DNA of 64,000 nt, taken from contig BSBM01000232.1 of the NCBI GenBank assembly GCA_027924585.1, forward strand, positions 28,373,501-28,437,500. Direction: 5' to 3'. Below the pieces are notes generated by a model, which did no database searches, had not been told where the DNA came from, and saw only the letters and a program-made list of their open reading frames with translations. Below, piece after piece: positions 35,749 through 47,254 of this stretch. The stretch is from Larix kaempferi. Lineage: Eukaryota; Streptophyta; Pinopsida; Pinales; Pinaceae. Every line of letters starts with the position of its first letter. Position 1 is the first letter of the stretch. A program made the translations under genes and the position numbers.

Positions 35749-37770
35749 ATGGCATCGATCTTTGTTCAACCAGAAGCCCGTCTTGAGGGCACTTCAAATT
35801 TCAACACTTGGAAGGCGAGGGTATTCAACATATTGGAGGAACATGACCTGGATGGCTACGTATCCACTGTGGTGGAGGATCCTACATCTAATGCAGGGAA
35901 CATCTACTTCAATAAGAACCAAGCTAAATCCAAACATATCATCTATGATTCAGTAAAGGACAATTTGATGTCTGTGATCACTCTGTTGAAGACTGCAAAT
36001 GAGTGTTTTGATACATCGACAAAACTATATGAGAAGAAGGCCCCAAGTCAAAAGAGGGCATTGAAGAATAAGCTTCGAAACCTAAATATGGAGAAGGATG
36101 AGACAATGGCCTTCTTCTTCACCAAGATATTGTAGGTAAGATATCAGCTTGCTAGTACTGGAGTAGTGGTTGATGAAGATGATCTTCTTCAAACCATTGT
36201 TGATGTTCTCCCATCCTCATGGGAGACATTCTTGGATGTAGTAAATGGCCGAGAGGTACAACCTAACATTGAAAGGTTGTGGCATGACTGCCTCCATGAG
36301 GAGGGGTGAATCCATAGCAAGTCAGTGTGCGTCAAAGAAGAAAATCTTTCCCTCACGACATGGATAAATAAAGGCAATAAAAACTTCTCTCAAAAGAAGT
36401 TTTCCCATTCAAAGAAGAAGGTATACAAAAAGGAATTTGAAAAGTCAAAGGTTAGATGCTACAACCGTGACAAGAAGATCCATTATGCAAGGGAGTGTAA
36501 AGCAATGAAAAAGGGAAAAGGAATATTTCATGCTTCTACCGCTATAGAAGATGAAACTACTCATAAGAATGCACCCGAACTAAAGGAGACAAAGAGGGAG
36601 TATTACCTAGTCTCGACACTTTCCGGATCCATCATCACAAGTGACGAAACATGGTTGGTTGATAGTGGTGCATCCAAACATATGATTGGTTATAAGAGTG
36701 CCATCACCAATCTCAAGGAGAAAATTTTTGCATGCAAGGTAGAGTTGGGAGACAACACAACCTATTCGATGCAAGGAGTTAGATCCACCTCCTTCCACCC
36801 AAGTTCAAGAGATATTTTACATGTGGAGGACATTTTTTATTTTTCGGGATTGAAGAAGAAACTCCTATCATTTTTTGTTCTTGAAGATAAGGTATTTTGA
36901 GTTATCTTCATGGATAATCAGGCACTATTATGGTCGAAGAACAAAGACTTGAAATATGTAGCAGTGATTGGAGTTAGAGAGGGAGGTCTCTACAAGGTAC
37001 CGAGGAAGTACATTCAAGCTATGGTTCACAACACTATCAGTCCATGCGAGCTATGGCATATGAGGCTTGGTCACCTCCACTACAAAGACCTACTATGATT
37101 ACAACAAATGGTGAAAGTTATACCCATATTTGATTTTGAGCATGATAGTGTATGTAGGGGTTGTGCACTTGGGAATAATGTTAAAAAGAGTTTCTCTAGC
37201 AATACTGCTAGATTAAAAGGGATTTTATATTTAATACATTTTGATGTATGTGGTCCCATGTCATCCCCTTCCCTAAGTGGTTATTTATATTATGTATTGT
37301 TTGTAGATGACTTCCTTAGAAAGTCATTGATTTGTTTCCTAAAGGCTAAGAGAGAAACCTTTAGAAAGTTTCAAGAATTCAAATCCCTAGTTGAGAATCA
37401 GACAGGAAAACACATCCTTGCTTTGATATATGAAAATGGAGATGAATTTGATTCACATGCGTTTAATGAGTTTTGTAGTGATACAGGAATTTGTAGACAG
37501 TTAACTATACCCTACAACCCTCAGAAAAATGGGGTTGCCGAAAGGAAGAATAGAACCATATGTGAGGCTGCAAAAGCCATGATGCATGATCAAGGCCTGT
37601 CTACCTCATTATGGGTAGAGGCCACATGTACAACAATATATATCCATAATAGAAGTCCTCATGCCATTATGGATGAGAAGAGACCTGAAGAAGTGTTCAC
37701 TAGTGAAATAAAAGATATTTCACACCTGAGGATCTTTGAGAGTCCTGTATACATTCATGTGCCGAAATAA
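35749..37770 (+). pseudogene. Copia gag-protease-integrase, one frame with five stops
   Basis: The ATG at 35749 starts a frame that stays in register to 37770 and is broken only by nonsense codons (near 36133, 36307, 36898, 37096, 37768). Gag reads FVQPEARLEGTSNFNTWKAR and later LRNLNMEKDETMAFFF. The zinc knuckle reads CYNRDKKIHYAREC, with Arg in place of the second Cys. Protease shows WLVDSGASKHM with the catalytic Asp intact. The integrase zinc module is CELWHMRLGHLHYKDL then CRGCALG. The core shows HFDVCGPM, then YENGDEF where relatives have SDNGGEF (second catalytic Asp apparently Glu), then PQKNGVAERKNRT with the Glu. The simple nonsense pattern suggests mild decay in this half. Confidence 0.9.
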
Positions 37771-38159
37771 AAGAGGACATAGATGGAGCCATCAGGAAAG
37801 AAGGTAACCTTTGTTGGTTATAGCAAATCATCCAAAGCCTGCATAATATATGTGCTAGGTGAAACACACATTGGGTCAGTCGAGATGTGACTTTCCATGA
37901 AGAGGCATCGTTTAAGCGATCAAAAGAGTTTCAATATGACACAAACATAGAGGAGCATGAGACTCCTATGATGGAAGACCCAAATATTGATTCTCCCCAT
38001 TCAGATGTTCATAGGGGGAATCCATCAAAGTTCTCAAATTCGCTAGCTCTTGATGAAATAGTAGAACTAGTTGATGAACCTCCTGCTAAGAGGAGGTCTG
38101 CATGGTGCTGAGATGTACTACAAGATGCAGAGAAGCATGGAGCACCATTAGGATCTTCT

Positions 38160-38960
38160 AGAGATCCAAAGCTACTTGATAGATATTCAGGGTATGTTGC
38201 ATAGATGAGTCACATTAGTGATTCAGATCCTTCCACCTATGAATAAGTTGCAAAGAAACAAGATAGGAAAGATGCAATGGTAGAGGAATACAAGTCTATT
38301 ATGAACAATGATGTTTGGGAAGTTCTCCCTAAACCTGAAAGGAAGTCCATAGTTACTTCTAGATGGATTTACAAGATCAAGCATGTTTCTAATGGCAGTA
38401 TTGAAAAGTAGAAAGGCATATTTGTTTCCCGAGGTTTATCTTAGAAAGAAGGCATAGACTACGAGGAGACATTCACTCATGTGGCCAGGTACACCACTAT
38501 TCGAACTATGATCTCACTTGCATTTTTCTAGGATGGAAGCTTCACCAGATGGATGTGAAGAAAAACTTCCTCAATGGCGAGGTTGAGGAAGAGGTTTATA
38601 TTTAGCATCCTGAGGGGATTTTGGTTCATGGGAAGGAGTCCCATGTGTGAAAATTGAAGAAAAACTTATATGGGCTTAAGCAATCTCCCAGAGCTTGGTA
38701 TTTGAGAATTGACAACTATCTTCAGAGACTGGGATTCTCTAAGAGCGAAGCTAATGCAAATTTGTACTTCAAAGTAGTGAAGAACCAACCGTTGATATTG
38801 GTTCTATATGTTGATAATTTGTTCCTTACTAGAGAGGAACAAATTTGCTTGGTGCAAGAGGGATCTCACTTTTGAGTTCAAGATGAAATACTTAGGTATT
38901 ATGCACTACTTTCTTGGCCTTGAGATTTGGCAAAGAAAATATGAGATAGTTCTTTCTTAA
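38160..38960 (+). pseudogene. Copia reverse transcriptase, frameshifted
   Basis: Readable blocks are MVEEYKSIMNNDVWEVLPKP, SRWIYKIKH, GIDYEETFTHVARYTTIRTM, KKNLYGLKQSPRAWYLRID and the catalytic box LYVDNLFLT at 38804-38830. Copia RTs have YVDD; here the second Asp is Asn. Several stops (many at Gln or Trp positions) and at least two frame changes separate the blocks. Between integrase and RT (37771-38150) lies a degraded acidic linker (open at 37887-38111). Confidence 0.88.
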
Positions 38961-38981
38961 GGGAAGTACACTATTGATATA

Positions 38982-39776
38982 TTGCGCAGGTTTGGCATGA
39001 TGGATTACAAATCCATGAGTACTCCGATGGTTCCCAATTTGAGGAAACTACATGAGTCAGATTCTGGATCGGATCCAGCGGACCCCACTTTGTATAGACA
39101 GGTTATTGGTTCTTTGATGTACTTGATACACTCAAGACCTGTTATATGTTGTGTTGTGAGTATTCTGAGTTAGTTTATGTCTAATATGAGACACACACAT
39201 TGGGTTGCTACTAAGAATGTGATTTGATACCTTCGAGGTACGATTTCTTATGGACTCAGATATGCCTCTAGTGGAGTGGTGTTGTTACTTGGTTATATTG
39301 AATCTGATTGGGATGGTGGAATTGTGGACCGAAAGAGTACATACGACTATTGTTTTATCTTGGGTTCTACTATGATCTCTTGGTCCAACATGAAGTAGGG
39401 ATCTGTATCCCATAATACTATAGAAGCAGAGTATATTACTTCTAGTACTGCCTCTCAAGAAGCTGTGTGGCTTAGGAAGCTACTTGCTGGGTTGTTCGGT
39501 GAGAAGCTTGAGTCTAGAATAATTAGGTGTGACAATCAAAGTTGGATCAAGCTTTCCGAAAACCCTGTGTTTCATGATAAGTCAAATCACATTGAAATGA
39601 AGTATCACTTCATCAAAGACATGGTCCAGAAAGGAACAATGAAACTTCAGTACATTGGTACTGATGAGCAGATTACATATGTGTTAACAAATCCTTTGTC
39701 AATGACGAACTTCAGGTACTTCCAAGAAAATCTTGGTATGGCAGATAATGCCTTCCTCATTGAGAGGGAGTGTTAA
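38982..39776 (+). pseudogene. Copia RNase H
   Basis: The blocks STPMVPNLRKLHES, YRQVIGSLMYLIHSRPVIC, SDWDGGIVDRKSTYDYCFIL, ISWSNMK, then IEAEYITSSTASQEAVWLRK, DNQSWIKLSENPVFHDKSN and HIEMKYHFIKDMVQ are in the normal order of a copia RNase H. The frame runs to a stop that overlaps the start of the 3' LTR (39774-39776), as is common in copia elements. Three internal stops occur. Confidence 0.9.
39760..39770 (+). promoter_or_regulatory. Polypurine tract, copia
   Basis: TGAGAGGGAG directly precedes the 3' LTR start TGTTAAATATAC. Confidence 0.8.
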
Positions 39777-41146
39777 ATATACATCATCATGGGTCATTAT
39801 CCAAGCCAATATTGTGCAACCAGGATTGGGTCTCATGTGTTGAGGTAGGGATCCTGAGTTGGACTCACGAACTTGGAGTAGATTCTTGATTTGGACTCAA
39901 GAATGACTAAGCCTTCAATTATAAAAGGTTATTCCTCATGTGTTGAGGTGAATGCTTTGATGTATCAAAGTGATGATGTTGTAAAGTCTTGTTAGACAAG
40001 GCTCAAAACTTGTGTGTCAAGTCAAATTCTCATGTGGACCTCCAGTTATAATAGGTACCCATGGGGTGGACCTCTAGTTATAGAGGTATATGCTTTTCAT
40101 GTGGAAGCATTAATGTTGCGTGATATATTACTAACCATGGTCACTGATTGCTATTAAGTCTCCTTTAGAGGATGGCCACCTCTAGAGTGAATTACTTTAA
40201 CATATGATCATTTGGTCCAAGAGTAATATAATATTATCTGACAAATATTTCGAGTATAATATGATATGATAGATAATTAAAGTTAACACATATTGACCTT
40301 GCAGTAAAGATAAGAGATAAATATAGATACATAGATAAAAAGAGAATTCAAATTGCTCATGAAATGACAATGTATGCCTTAGTCAATTAAATAACTCATA
40401 GTGGTCACTACAAGTAAATCAATCGGCATGATTTCAGTTAAAGAGAGTTAAATAAGTGATAACAAAGAATATATAGTTAACTAAGTGTTATTGCATGACG
40501 ACATTTATGTTAAAGAGAGTTAACTAAGCGATAACAAAGAAGATCTAGTTAACTAAGCGTTATTGCATGACGACACTTGAGTTGTGACACTTGCATGATG
40601 ACACTTAAGTTAGCCACCTAACTAAGTGAGAAAGCTTTCAGTTAAGGGGTGAGTTCATCCTAAAAATCAGTTCCGTGAGTTAATACACTGCATGAGAAGT
40701 GGGGTGCACTTCTTCACGCAAGATTGATACATCCAGATGGAGGGCGAGTTCACGATGAAGTTAGAAGATAAAAATAGAATCCAATGCATGTGAAGAATGT
40801 ATAAATATGTTATACAGGATCGACGAATTCAATGTGAAGTGAATTCTCTTATCCCTTGAAGGAAAGGCACTTCTCTTTGTGTAGGATATTATTCTTGCTT
40901 GTTATTAATGTGTTGGGAACATGGCAAGTTGATACTATTGATCTCTATTCTCTATTGCTCAATATTTTCTCTTATCTAGCACCTGGGGTGCCGAAATAAA
41001 TTTGCTATTTCGTAAAAGATATTCTCTCCTATCTATCATAATTACACTCTGAAGATTTGCTGGGGTTTTTCATCCTCATTGTTTTGAGAATTTTCTCAAG
41101 AGTACATATTGTGTTATGGTTGAATGTTTCATGTGGTTGAATGGTT
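39771..41146 (+). mobile_element. Copia 3' LTR, truncated at its 3' end
   Basis: It starts TGTTAAATATAC. Homology to the 5' LTR begins near 40306 and ends at GAATGGTT (41146), 78 bp short of the expected end. The first ~535 bp are represented only here. Confidence 0.9.
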
Positions 41147-42172
41147 ATTACTCACTTCAATATCATATTCATATATTAACTATGTACCAATCACATGCCA
41201 TTCATCAAGTAAACACATCAACACGTTGCACAAGAGACACAAGATATAATCTTTGTAATTTTTTAATTTTGTCTCCATAATTTTCCCATCAAATAGGAAG
41301 CCGACTTATCAATATTAAATCAAATTTTAATTTGATTTCCATAAACACCTCATAAATTATAAATATATATATCTATATATTTATTTAGACTTTCTTTTTC
41401 CCACCTAAACGTGGTCTTCATACCCACATCATCACCATTTTCTTTTGCTTCCAGCATGCCCACACTAGCTTGTAACTCATGCCCGCAAGGGCCATATTTA
41501 TGCCTTTGGACATGCCTGCAGCTACACCTTCTTCAATTGCTTGCATGGGGATATTTGGCATGCCTCCAGGATGCCCGCAGCTTCCACAAACATGCCCGCA
41601 TATGCATCTTCAAGATGCCCACATGTCACCTTGTCCACATGCCCGCATGTCCATCAGCTTCATTCCTGGATGCCCGCAGATGCCATAAGGGATGCCCCCA
41701 ATCTCCTTTCCAAGTGTCAACTTCAAGCTTCTTTGTTCACTTCATGCTTCTTTGTTCATGTCACTTGTTATCTCCAAGTCATCCTTGTCTAGGGGTATTA
41801 GGACCGACTCCAAATGACCACAATATGGGTCATTTGGCTCATTAGGTGTGCCAATTCCCATCACCTTGTCTTTTGTCTTGTCTTGCCCATCCTTAACCAA
41901 TAAAAATACATATCTTTGCCACATCATCACGGTATTTATGCCTGCATGGTCTCCACCCTTATGCCCACAAGGACCCATAATGTAAGGACCCATAATGTAT
42001 GCCTGCAATGGTCATATGAAATGATATTTATGTTTGTAATGTATGCCTGAGATGATATTTATGTTTCAATGTATTTGTTCTTGCACAAAGTTTATGGGCA
42101 TTATAGAGATGTCATTATAGCACATGTATACGTTTTTAATTATTTGTTTTTTATTTTATTTTTTGATTGCAG
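41147..42172. other. Non-coding stretch rich in ATGCCCGCA words
   Basis: From 41458 to 41700 the word ATGCCCGCA or a one-base variant recurs about ten times at irregular spacing. Overlapping open frames here on the plus strand (41411-41845 and others) are Cys/His/Pro-rich because of this word and are not credible genes. A ~45-bp segment at 41811-41855 recurs at 46890-46935. A short repeat (GGACCCATAATGTA) occurs twice near 41970-42000. Confidence 0.6.
41811..41855. repeat. Direct repeat flanking the 42-46 kb locus (left)
   Basis: CAAATGACCACAATATGGGT then CATTTGGCTCATTAGGTGT pairs with a near-identical copy at 46890-46935. The two copies bracket the multi-exon locus. Confidence 0.7.
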
Positions 42173-42180
42173 TGACGACC

Positions 42181-44807
42181 ATGGATGCACACTTAGACAT
42201 CCAAAGAAAAATTCAGAGGCTCGGAGAAATTCGACCCTCAATTACTATTGTTGATGATAGACATATTATGCTTGCATCCATTTTGCATGCAATGATAGAG
42301 ACCTTTAGTAGGTCTGATGGTGCACTGTAAGATATTGCCACATTCAGAGAAAGAAAGAGGCAACAATATCAAGATGGACTTAGCTACAAAGAAGTCAAGA
42401 AGTTGAAAATCTCAAAACAACATATATTTTCCCTCTTTAGAGATCCACGGACGGGTGAAATCCCGAATGCAAACAAAAGGCACATTTCTATTGAGTGGTG
42501 TACATATCAACCATTCATAGATAATTGGATCGACCGATGGTACATGGTGTTTGATGCACCACCACACAACAATAGGGAAATGCCCCTATATTTTTTGAGA
42601 AAGATGTACGCAGAATTTGTTATGGGGAAGCATGTTAACTGTTTTTATATCTTGGAGTACCAGGGCATTGGGATGGGGATGCCTCAGCAACGTCGCAATG
42701 CGAGGCATATATATCCCAATCGCTTAGTAGCTCCACCTCATAGGCAGCTACCCAGGACATATGTGTCGCTTGCACATCAGTTGGTCCCAGAGACACGGGA
42801 GTCCTTCCTACTGTTGGCACAGGCGGTTGTTCGCCATAGCATGTATCATCAAGGTAGGTACCGAGCGGGCCCATTAGAGACACCATCCATGGGTGGAATA
42901 GAGCCGCCACATGTCGGTGGGGTAGAGCCACCACCTTCCAGTGGTGGAGGAGCATCTAGTAGTGGCCCTAGAGATTTACATCATGACAACATCCGAGAGT
43001 TGCACCCATGCACAGTACACGGCCATCCTTGCTTTGGTCCTGCCCAAACAGATGATACCTTTACTGGATACTTTACACAGGTAAGTAAGTGGTTAACAAT
43101 TTAGTGTCATTTGTAAATTATTTTTTCCTTACTATACACATATATATAGATTGCTAATATTTTTGATGATTTGAAAACTTGTAGTTGCTACAAGAAGGGC
43201 ACGGGGTTGAATACCTTTGCACCGATGATGTAGAGCATAGTCCACAGGCTCATGCACCAGCACCAGAAGGGCCTAAGGGGCAAGAGGGGAAAAAGGCTCA
43301 TGCAGTAGCACCGCTCGATGATGATGATGTTGTCATACTTTCAGCGACAACATCTCATGCCGAGGTAACTATTTCAACATGACATTATTTTAATACATGA
43401 GTAAATCCAATTAACAATTTAGTGCCATTTGTAAATTATTTTTCCTTACTATGTACACATATATAGATTGCTAATATTTTTAGTGATTTTAAAACTTGTA
43501 GTTGCTACGAGAAGGGCATGAGGGGCAAGAGGCTCATGCAACAAAACCTTCTGAGTTACAAGATGTTGTCATACCTTCAGCGACAACATCTCACGCTAAG
43601 GTAACTATTTCAACATGACATTATTTTAATACATGTTAGTTTGTCATCACATGTTACTTAATTAATGCTACACAATCTAATATTTATAGTTTTCTAAATT
43701 GTAGGTTGTAGATCCCCACCAGAGGGAAATGATTTCATCTAGTGATCTCCCCACTGGTGGGAATACAAGTGATAGCATGCCCATAGAGACACAATGGGTG
43801 GCAGAACGTTTCTTAGAATTCATTGATGTATACAGTACATTGGTATGTATTTCATCATTGTCATTTTGTTAATACATGGTATTTCATTGACCAATGCATT
43901 TCTAACTATGTTAGTATTGGTGATTGTAGCCACCAGCCTCTATACTTCATAGACTGTCAGCAGTTGGATCTCCTCGTAGTCCAAATGTGCAAAAGGCACA
44001 GGTATATAAGAGAGGCTTCACTCCTAGAAAGGGTGTGGATGTCCTCTATAGTAGACACATGAGAGATCCAGCTACCCCTCACCTAACAAGGGTCATTGAT
44101 GTTGCAGTTAGTGTCGCATCTGCGATAGGCACAAGTCATACAGATGTTGGCAGCTATTTCTACCCTATAGTTAGGAAACTAAACTATCAACTTGGTTGGG
44201 GTGACAGGTAAGTGCATTAATGTTATTACAGAGGCATTTACAAGAGAAATAGATTGTAGATTTAGGGAACACACCTTTTAACCGGAGTCTGATCCTAGCC
44301 TTGACTCAATCCTGTGTCCAGCTTCCAAATCTACTTTTCCTTCAGCAAACCTGCAACAACAATACCTTCCTCAAACATTTTGGGAACATATAAAGCATGA
44401 AATAAACAAAAACTATGTTTAATATTCAACATTGACCAAAATAAATCCAACTTAAAATGGCATTTCATAACACATTCAGATTGGAACAAAGAAACACTTC
44501 AACCTTTATTTGTCAAGATCAGAATGCAGTACAAATATACCTGATAATGAAGCAGGGTCCTGCAACTAGATTCTGGGCTCTGGCTTTCTTCTGGCTTGGA
44601 TATCTTCTGCAACAACTTCTCCAATACAAGCTTCTTCAAATTTTTTCCATTAATCAATCTCACTAATCTCCAATTTCTAACAATCCTTTTGTTGTTGTAA
44701 CCTTGCTCCTTTAACCTTCTTGGTATTTATAGGTTCAAAGAAGCAGTTCAGGTCGAGATGTAGCTATGGAGGAAGTTAGGGATGTTAAGGAAACTGCCAT
44801 CAACTAA
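42181..44807 (+). pseudogene. Multi-exon gene-like locus, unknown protein
   Basis: I do not recognise the family. Exon 1 (42181-43080) follows a good acceptor (TTTTGATTGCAG) and reads MDAHLDIQRKIQRLGEIRPS, then one in-frame TAA at 42328, then YKEVKKLKISKQHIFSLF, SIEWCTYQPFIDNWIDRWYM and a Gly/Pro-rich tail. Proposed further exons are 43185-43364, 43502-43600, 43705-43842, 43930-44207 and 44747-44807. All have GT...AG borders and keep one frame; the first junctions are phase 0. Exons 2 and 3 are similar (LLQEGHG / LLREGHE ... SATTSHA) with similar introns, so they look like an exon duplication. Exon 5 reads RGFTPRKGVDVLYSRHMRD. The single stop makes it a probable pseudogene or a transposon-borne gene. 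Confidence 0.5.
44208..44746. other. Putative last intron with unrelated inserted sequence
   Basis: The 539-bp gap between proposed exons 5 and 6 is much longer than the other introns (about 90-140 bp). It contains a CT-rich, TTCTTC-type stretch that does not resemble the other introns. I could not identify element ends. Confidence 0.35.
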
Positions 44808-44870
44808 TCCTCCTCGATGAATTAATATATTTTTTAATCATCTTTTAAGATATACACGACTATTACTCAG

Positions 44871-45045
44871 TGGAGTAGCGTATAGGGCGCTACCCTATTG
44901 TTTAACAACTAGCGCTCATTCAGTTTTAAATGTCGAGCGCTACTTTGATAAGAAGGAGTAGCGTATATATTGATATGGGCGCTACTATTATACACTGGAG
45001 TCGCGTATGGGCGCTAGTCTATTTAAGTGGAGTAGCGCTCATACC
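44871..45045. repeat. Cluster of GAGTAGCG...GCGCTA inverted repeats
   Basis: AGCGCT or GCGCTA occurs at 44887, 44911, 44935, 44979, 45011 and 45033. Several are preceded by GAGTAGCG or GAGTCGCG 12-20 bp upstream (44873, 44955, 44998, 45030). Each pair TAGCG...CGCTA can form a short hairpin. This hexamer is otherwise rare in this AT-rich stretch. Confidence 0.75.
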
Positions 45046-45186
45046 TCAAAATGATATTTTGTATGTTTTCCAGTATTTTCAGGAAATAGGATGAGTTGTC
45101 ATATGGACCAAGGTCAACATGCTCCTCCATCCAAGTTGTCCTTTTGTGTGATCAGCAGCTCAGGGTGATCACGGACGGAGAGGTGC

Positions 45187-45714
45187 AATTTTGACCTATA
45201 ACAACAGAGGTAACTATTTCAACAATCACAATGCATAGTATCTAACCATGTTACTATATTATTTATTCATGCATGTCTAAGTATTTCCCCATTTGGTGAT
45301 TGTAGCCATTAGTGGTAGAAGTGCCCGGCCCCTCTGTTCAATCCATGGTTTTGACCGGGTCTCCTCTTGTGGTGATATGTTCATTAATGACCAAGTTTTT
45401 TTATTCAATTTACCCAAACATGTTGATCAATGTTGAATTAATTGAGATATGATCTTTTATTTGCAGAGCACAACTATAAAGAGGCCTTCCATGAGCACAC
45501 CGCTCAAATCTATACCCCAAGAGGATTTGGTGAGTGTTTGTCATAAATAATTTGGCCATAACTTAATTTTTTAAGTTTGTTAATGGTAGGGTATTAGTGC
45601 AATTATTTCATAAAAATAATTTTTTTTTTGCAGACTCCTGAGATGCAGAGCGATCCCAGGGAGATGGTCGATAGAGGAAAGTCGGGGAAAACCAAGCGAA
45701 AGATTGATTTTTGA
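45187..45714 (+). pseudogene. Further 3' exons of, or a second copy related to, the 42-46 kb locus
   Basis: Upstream AACAGAG|GTAACTATTTCAAC copies the donor context of exons 2 and 3. After GGTGATTGTAG, a short exon (45306-about 45372) reads PLVVEVPGPSVQSMVLTGSP. It is followed by 45467-45530 (KRPSMSTPLKSIPQEDL, donor GTGAGTG) and 45634-45714 (TPEMQSDPREMVDRGKSGK then TKRKIDF and a stop at 45712-45714). The borders are GT...AG and in phase. The basic tail KTKRKIDF could be a nuclear signal. Whether this belongs to the preceding gene or to a partial duplicate is unclear. Confidence 0.4.
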
Positions 45715-46889
45715 TGTTGCATAGTCTTGTATATATGTAGTTTGACATGTACATGTACACATTGTTGTACTTAGGGATACATGTACATTGACAGGCCATT
45801 TGAGGGTCGACTACTTTGCCATATTTTGTATTACAAGCATTCGACTATCAATGCATGATACAATATATTCCATATTTTCTCTTGAGTTTCCACTTGTGCG
45901 AGTGATGATTTATCTCTTCCACAAATTGATAAATTATGCTATTGAAATTTATATAATTACATTTTAAGCAATATTTATTCTCTTACATTTATTGCATTGA
46001 TCAAGTAACATCTCACCATTGTGTTATGAAAACATTATCTTAATGGAAAAAACTAATAATATCTTTCAACAGTTCAATGAACTTAACAGATGCATGCTAA
46101 TTTGATATCTAATTTAAAATTGTGTTTTTTGTGAACTCCAAGGGTTCATATTTGGATTATTCATCTTGATACAATCAACACCTACAACCATCATCTTATG
46201 TGTGTGTGCATCCTCATGTTATTGGATTACTCATCTTGTGCATCCTCATGTGTGCATCCATTTTTCACTCGTTATAATGCAAAAGTAATCATAGAGAATC
46301 CATGGAAAATGAAATACCTAACTAATTTAATGATATTCCTTGATAGTGTTGTTTTGATGAAGGAAAATAAGATGTTCATGGTCCTATGTTTGTAAAAGGG
46401 ATGGATTATCCTCATATGAAAATGTATTTAAAATTGAATGTTCTTGATTGATACAAACGATGATGTAATGGTTGTTCATTGTGATTTGGATCCGACCTTG
46501 CTTCAATTTATTCTTTATTTATTTATTTTTAATTTCATATGCATGCCCACATTGTCATAAGTTTGGGCTTCCACACCAAATTTCAAGGGTTTAAAGAAGG
46601 GATCCATGTCATCAAAATCAGTCATGTTGACCAAGCTACAATATGTCGTGTCATCATTCAAGTTCTTTAAAGGTATAATGGATTTACCATAATGAGTTAG
46701 GGCTTATTCATGTTCATGGGATTCAACAACATCATGACCACAATATGTAGCATGTAAAGGTTGCAAAACCACAAACACCACCAAATGTCCAAGGGCCCAA
46801 TTTTACCAAGACAAAGACTTCATTAAAGTCATGAGCATGTTTGAAGGATTCTTCAAAATTTGTGTGGGCTTCATGACCCCATTAAGCCA

Positions 46890-46935
46890 CAAATGACCAC
46901 ATAATGGGTCATTTGGCCCATTAGGTGTTCCAATG
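46890..46935. repeat. Direct repeat flanking the 42-46 kb locus (right)
   Basis: CAAATGACCACATAATGGGT then CATTTGGCCCATTAGGTGT pairs with 41811-41855. Confidence 0.7.
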
Positions 46936-47147
46936 GCTCCAATGCCCACAAATGTGCCTTGTCATCAATGCTTGCTTGTCTTTAAGTTCTCCATGCTTGC
47001 TACTTGACAGTATGTCACCGATGCTTTGTCATCAAGCTTTTGTCATCAATGCATTGTCCATATTATCAAGCCATGTCACCATCATACTAATCAATGTCTT
47101 CAAACTTGTCCATTGCCTTTTCCGACATCTTGCCATTGTACCATGTC

Positions 47148-47241
47148 CATTTTCCATGTCAACAACCTCTTGACCTTGGTCATGTCATCATACCCATTTT
47201 CCATGTCAACAACCTCTTGAACTTGGTCATGTCATCATACT
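47148..47241. repeat. 47-bp tandem duplication
   Basis: Units start at 47148 and 47195 and differ at few positions (CTCTTGACCTTGG versus CTCTTGAACTTGG). Confidence 0.85.
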
Positions 47242-47249
47242 TAACCTTT

Positions 47250-47254
47250 GTCAT
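47250..47254. repeat. Target-site duplication GTCAT (left)
   Basis: GTCAT precedes the left LTR and recurs at 55383-55387 after the right LTR. Confidence 0.92.

Larger units (their letters stand above)
34646..41146 (+). mobile_element. Ty1/copia retrotransposon, both LTRs truncated
   Basis: The order LTR, tRNA-Met primer site, gag, protease, integrase, RT, RNase H, polypurine tract, LTR, with integrase before RT, defines Ty1/copia. Intact LTR ends are the inner ones only: TTTAACA at 35653 and TGTTAAA at 39771, a matching terminal inverted repeat. The 5' LTR lacks about its first 530 bp; the 3' LTR lacks about its last 78 bp. From these the full LTR would be about 1450 bp. No target duplication can be read. 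Confidence 0.92.
45715..47249. other. Non-coding AT-rich stretch
   Basis: No gene is recognised. It holds three copies of GTGCATCCTCATGT near 46205-46255, the right member of the ~45-bp direct repeat at 46890-46935, and a 47-bp tandem duplication at 47148-47241 (CATTTTCCATGTCAACAACC...). Open frames are short and on the plus strand only because of low-complexity CAT/GTC content. Confidence 0.6.

Noticed and set aside
41411-41845. 144-codon Cys/His/Pro-rich frame
   Set aside because: It arises from the recurring ATGCCCGCA word; alternative plus frames are open too, and there is no recognisable domain or splice context.
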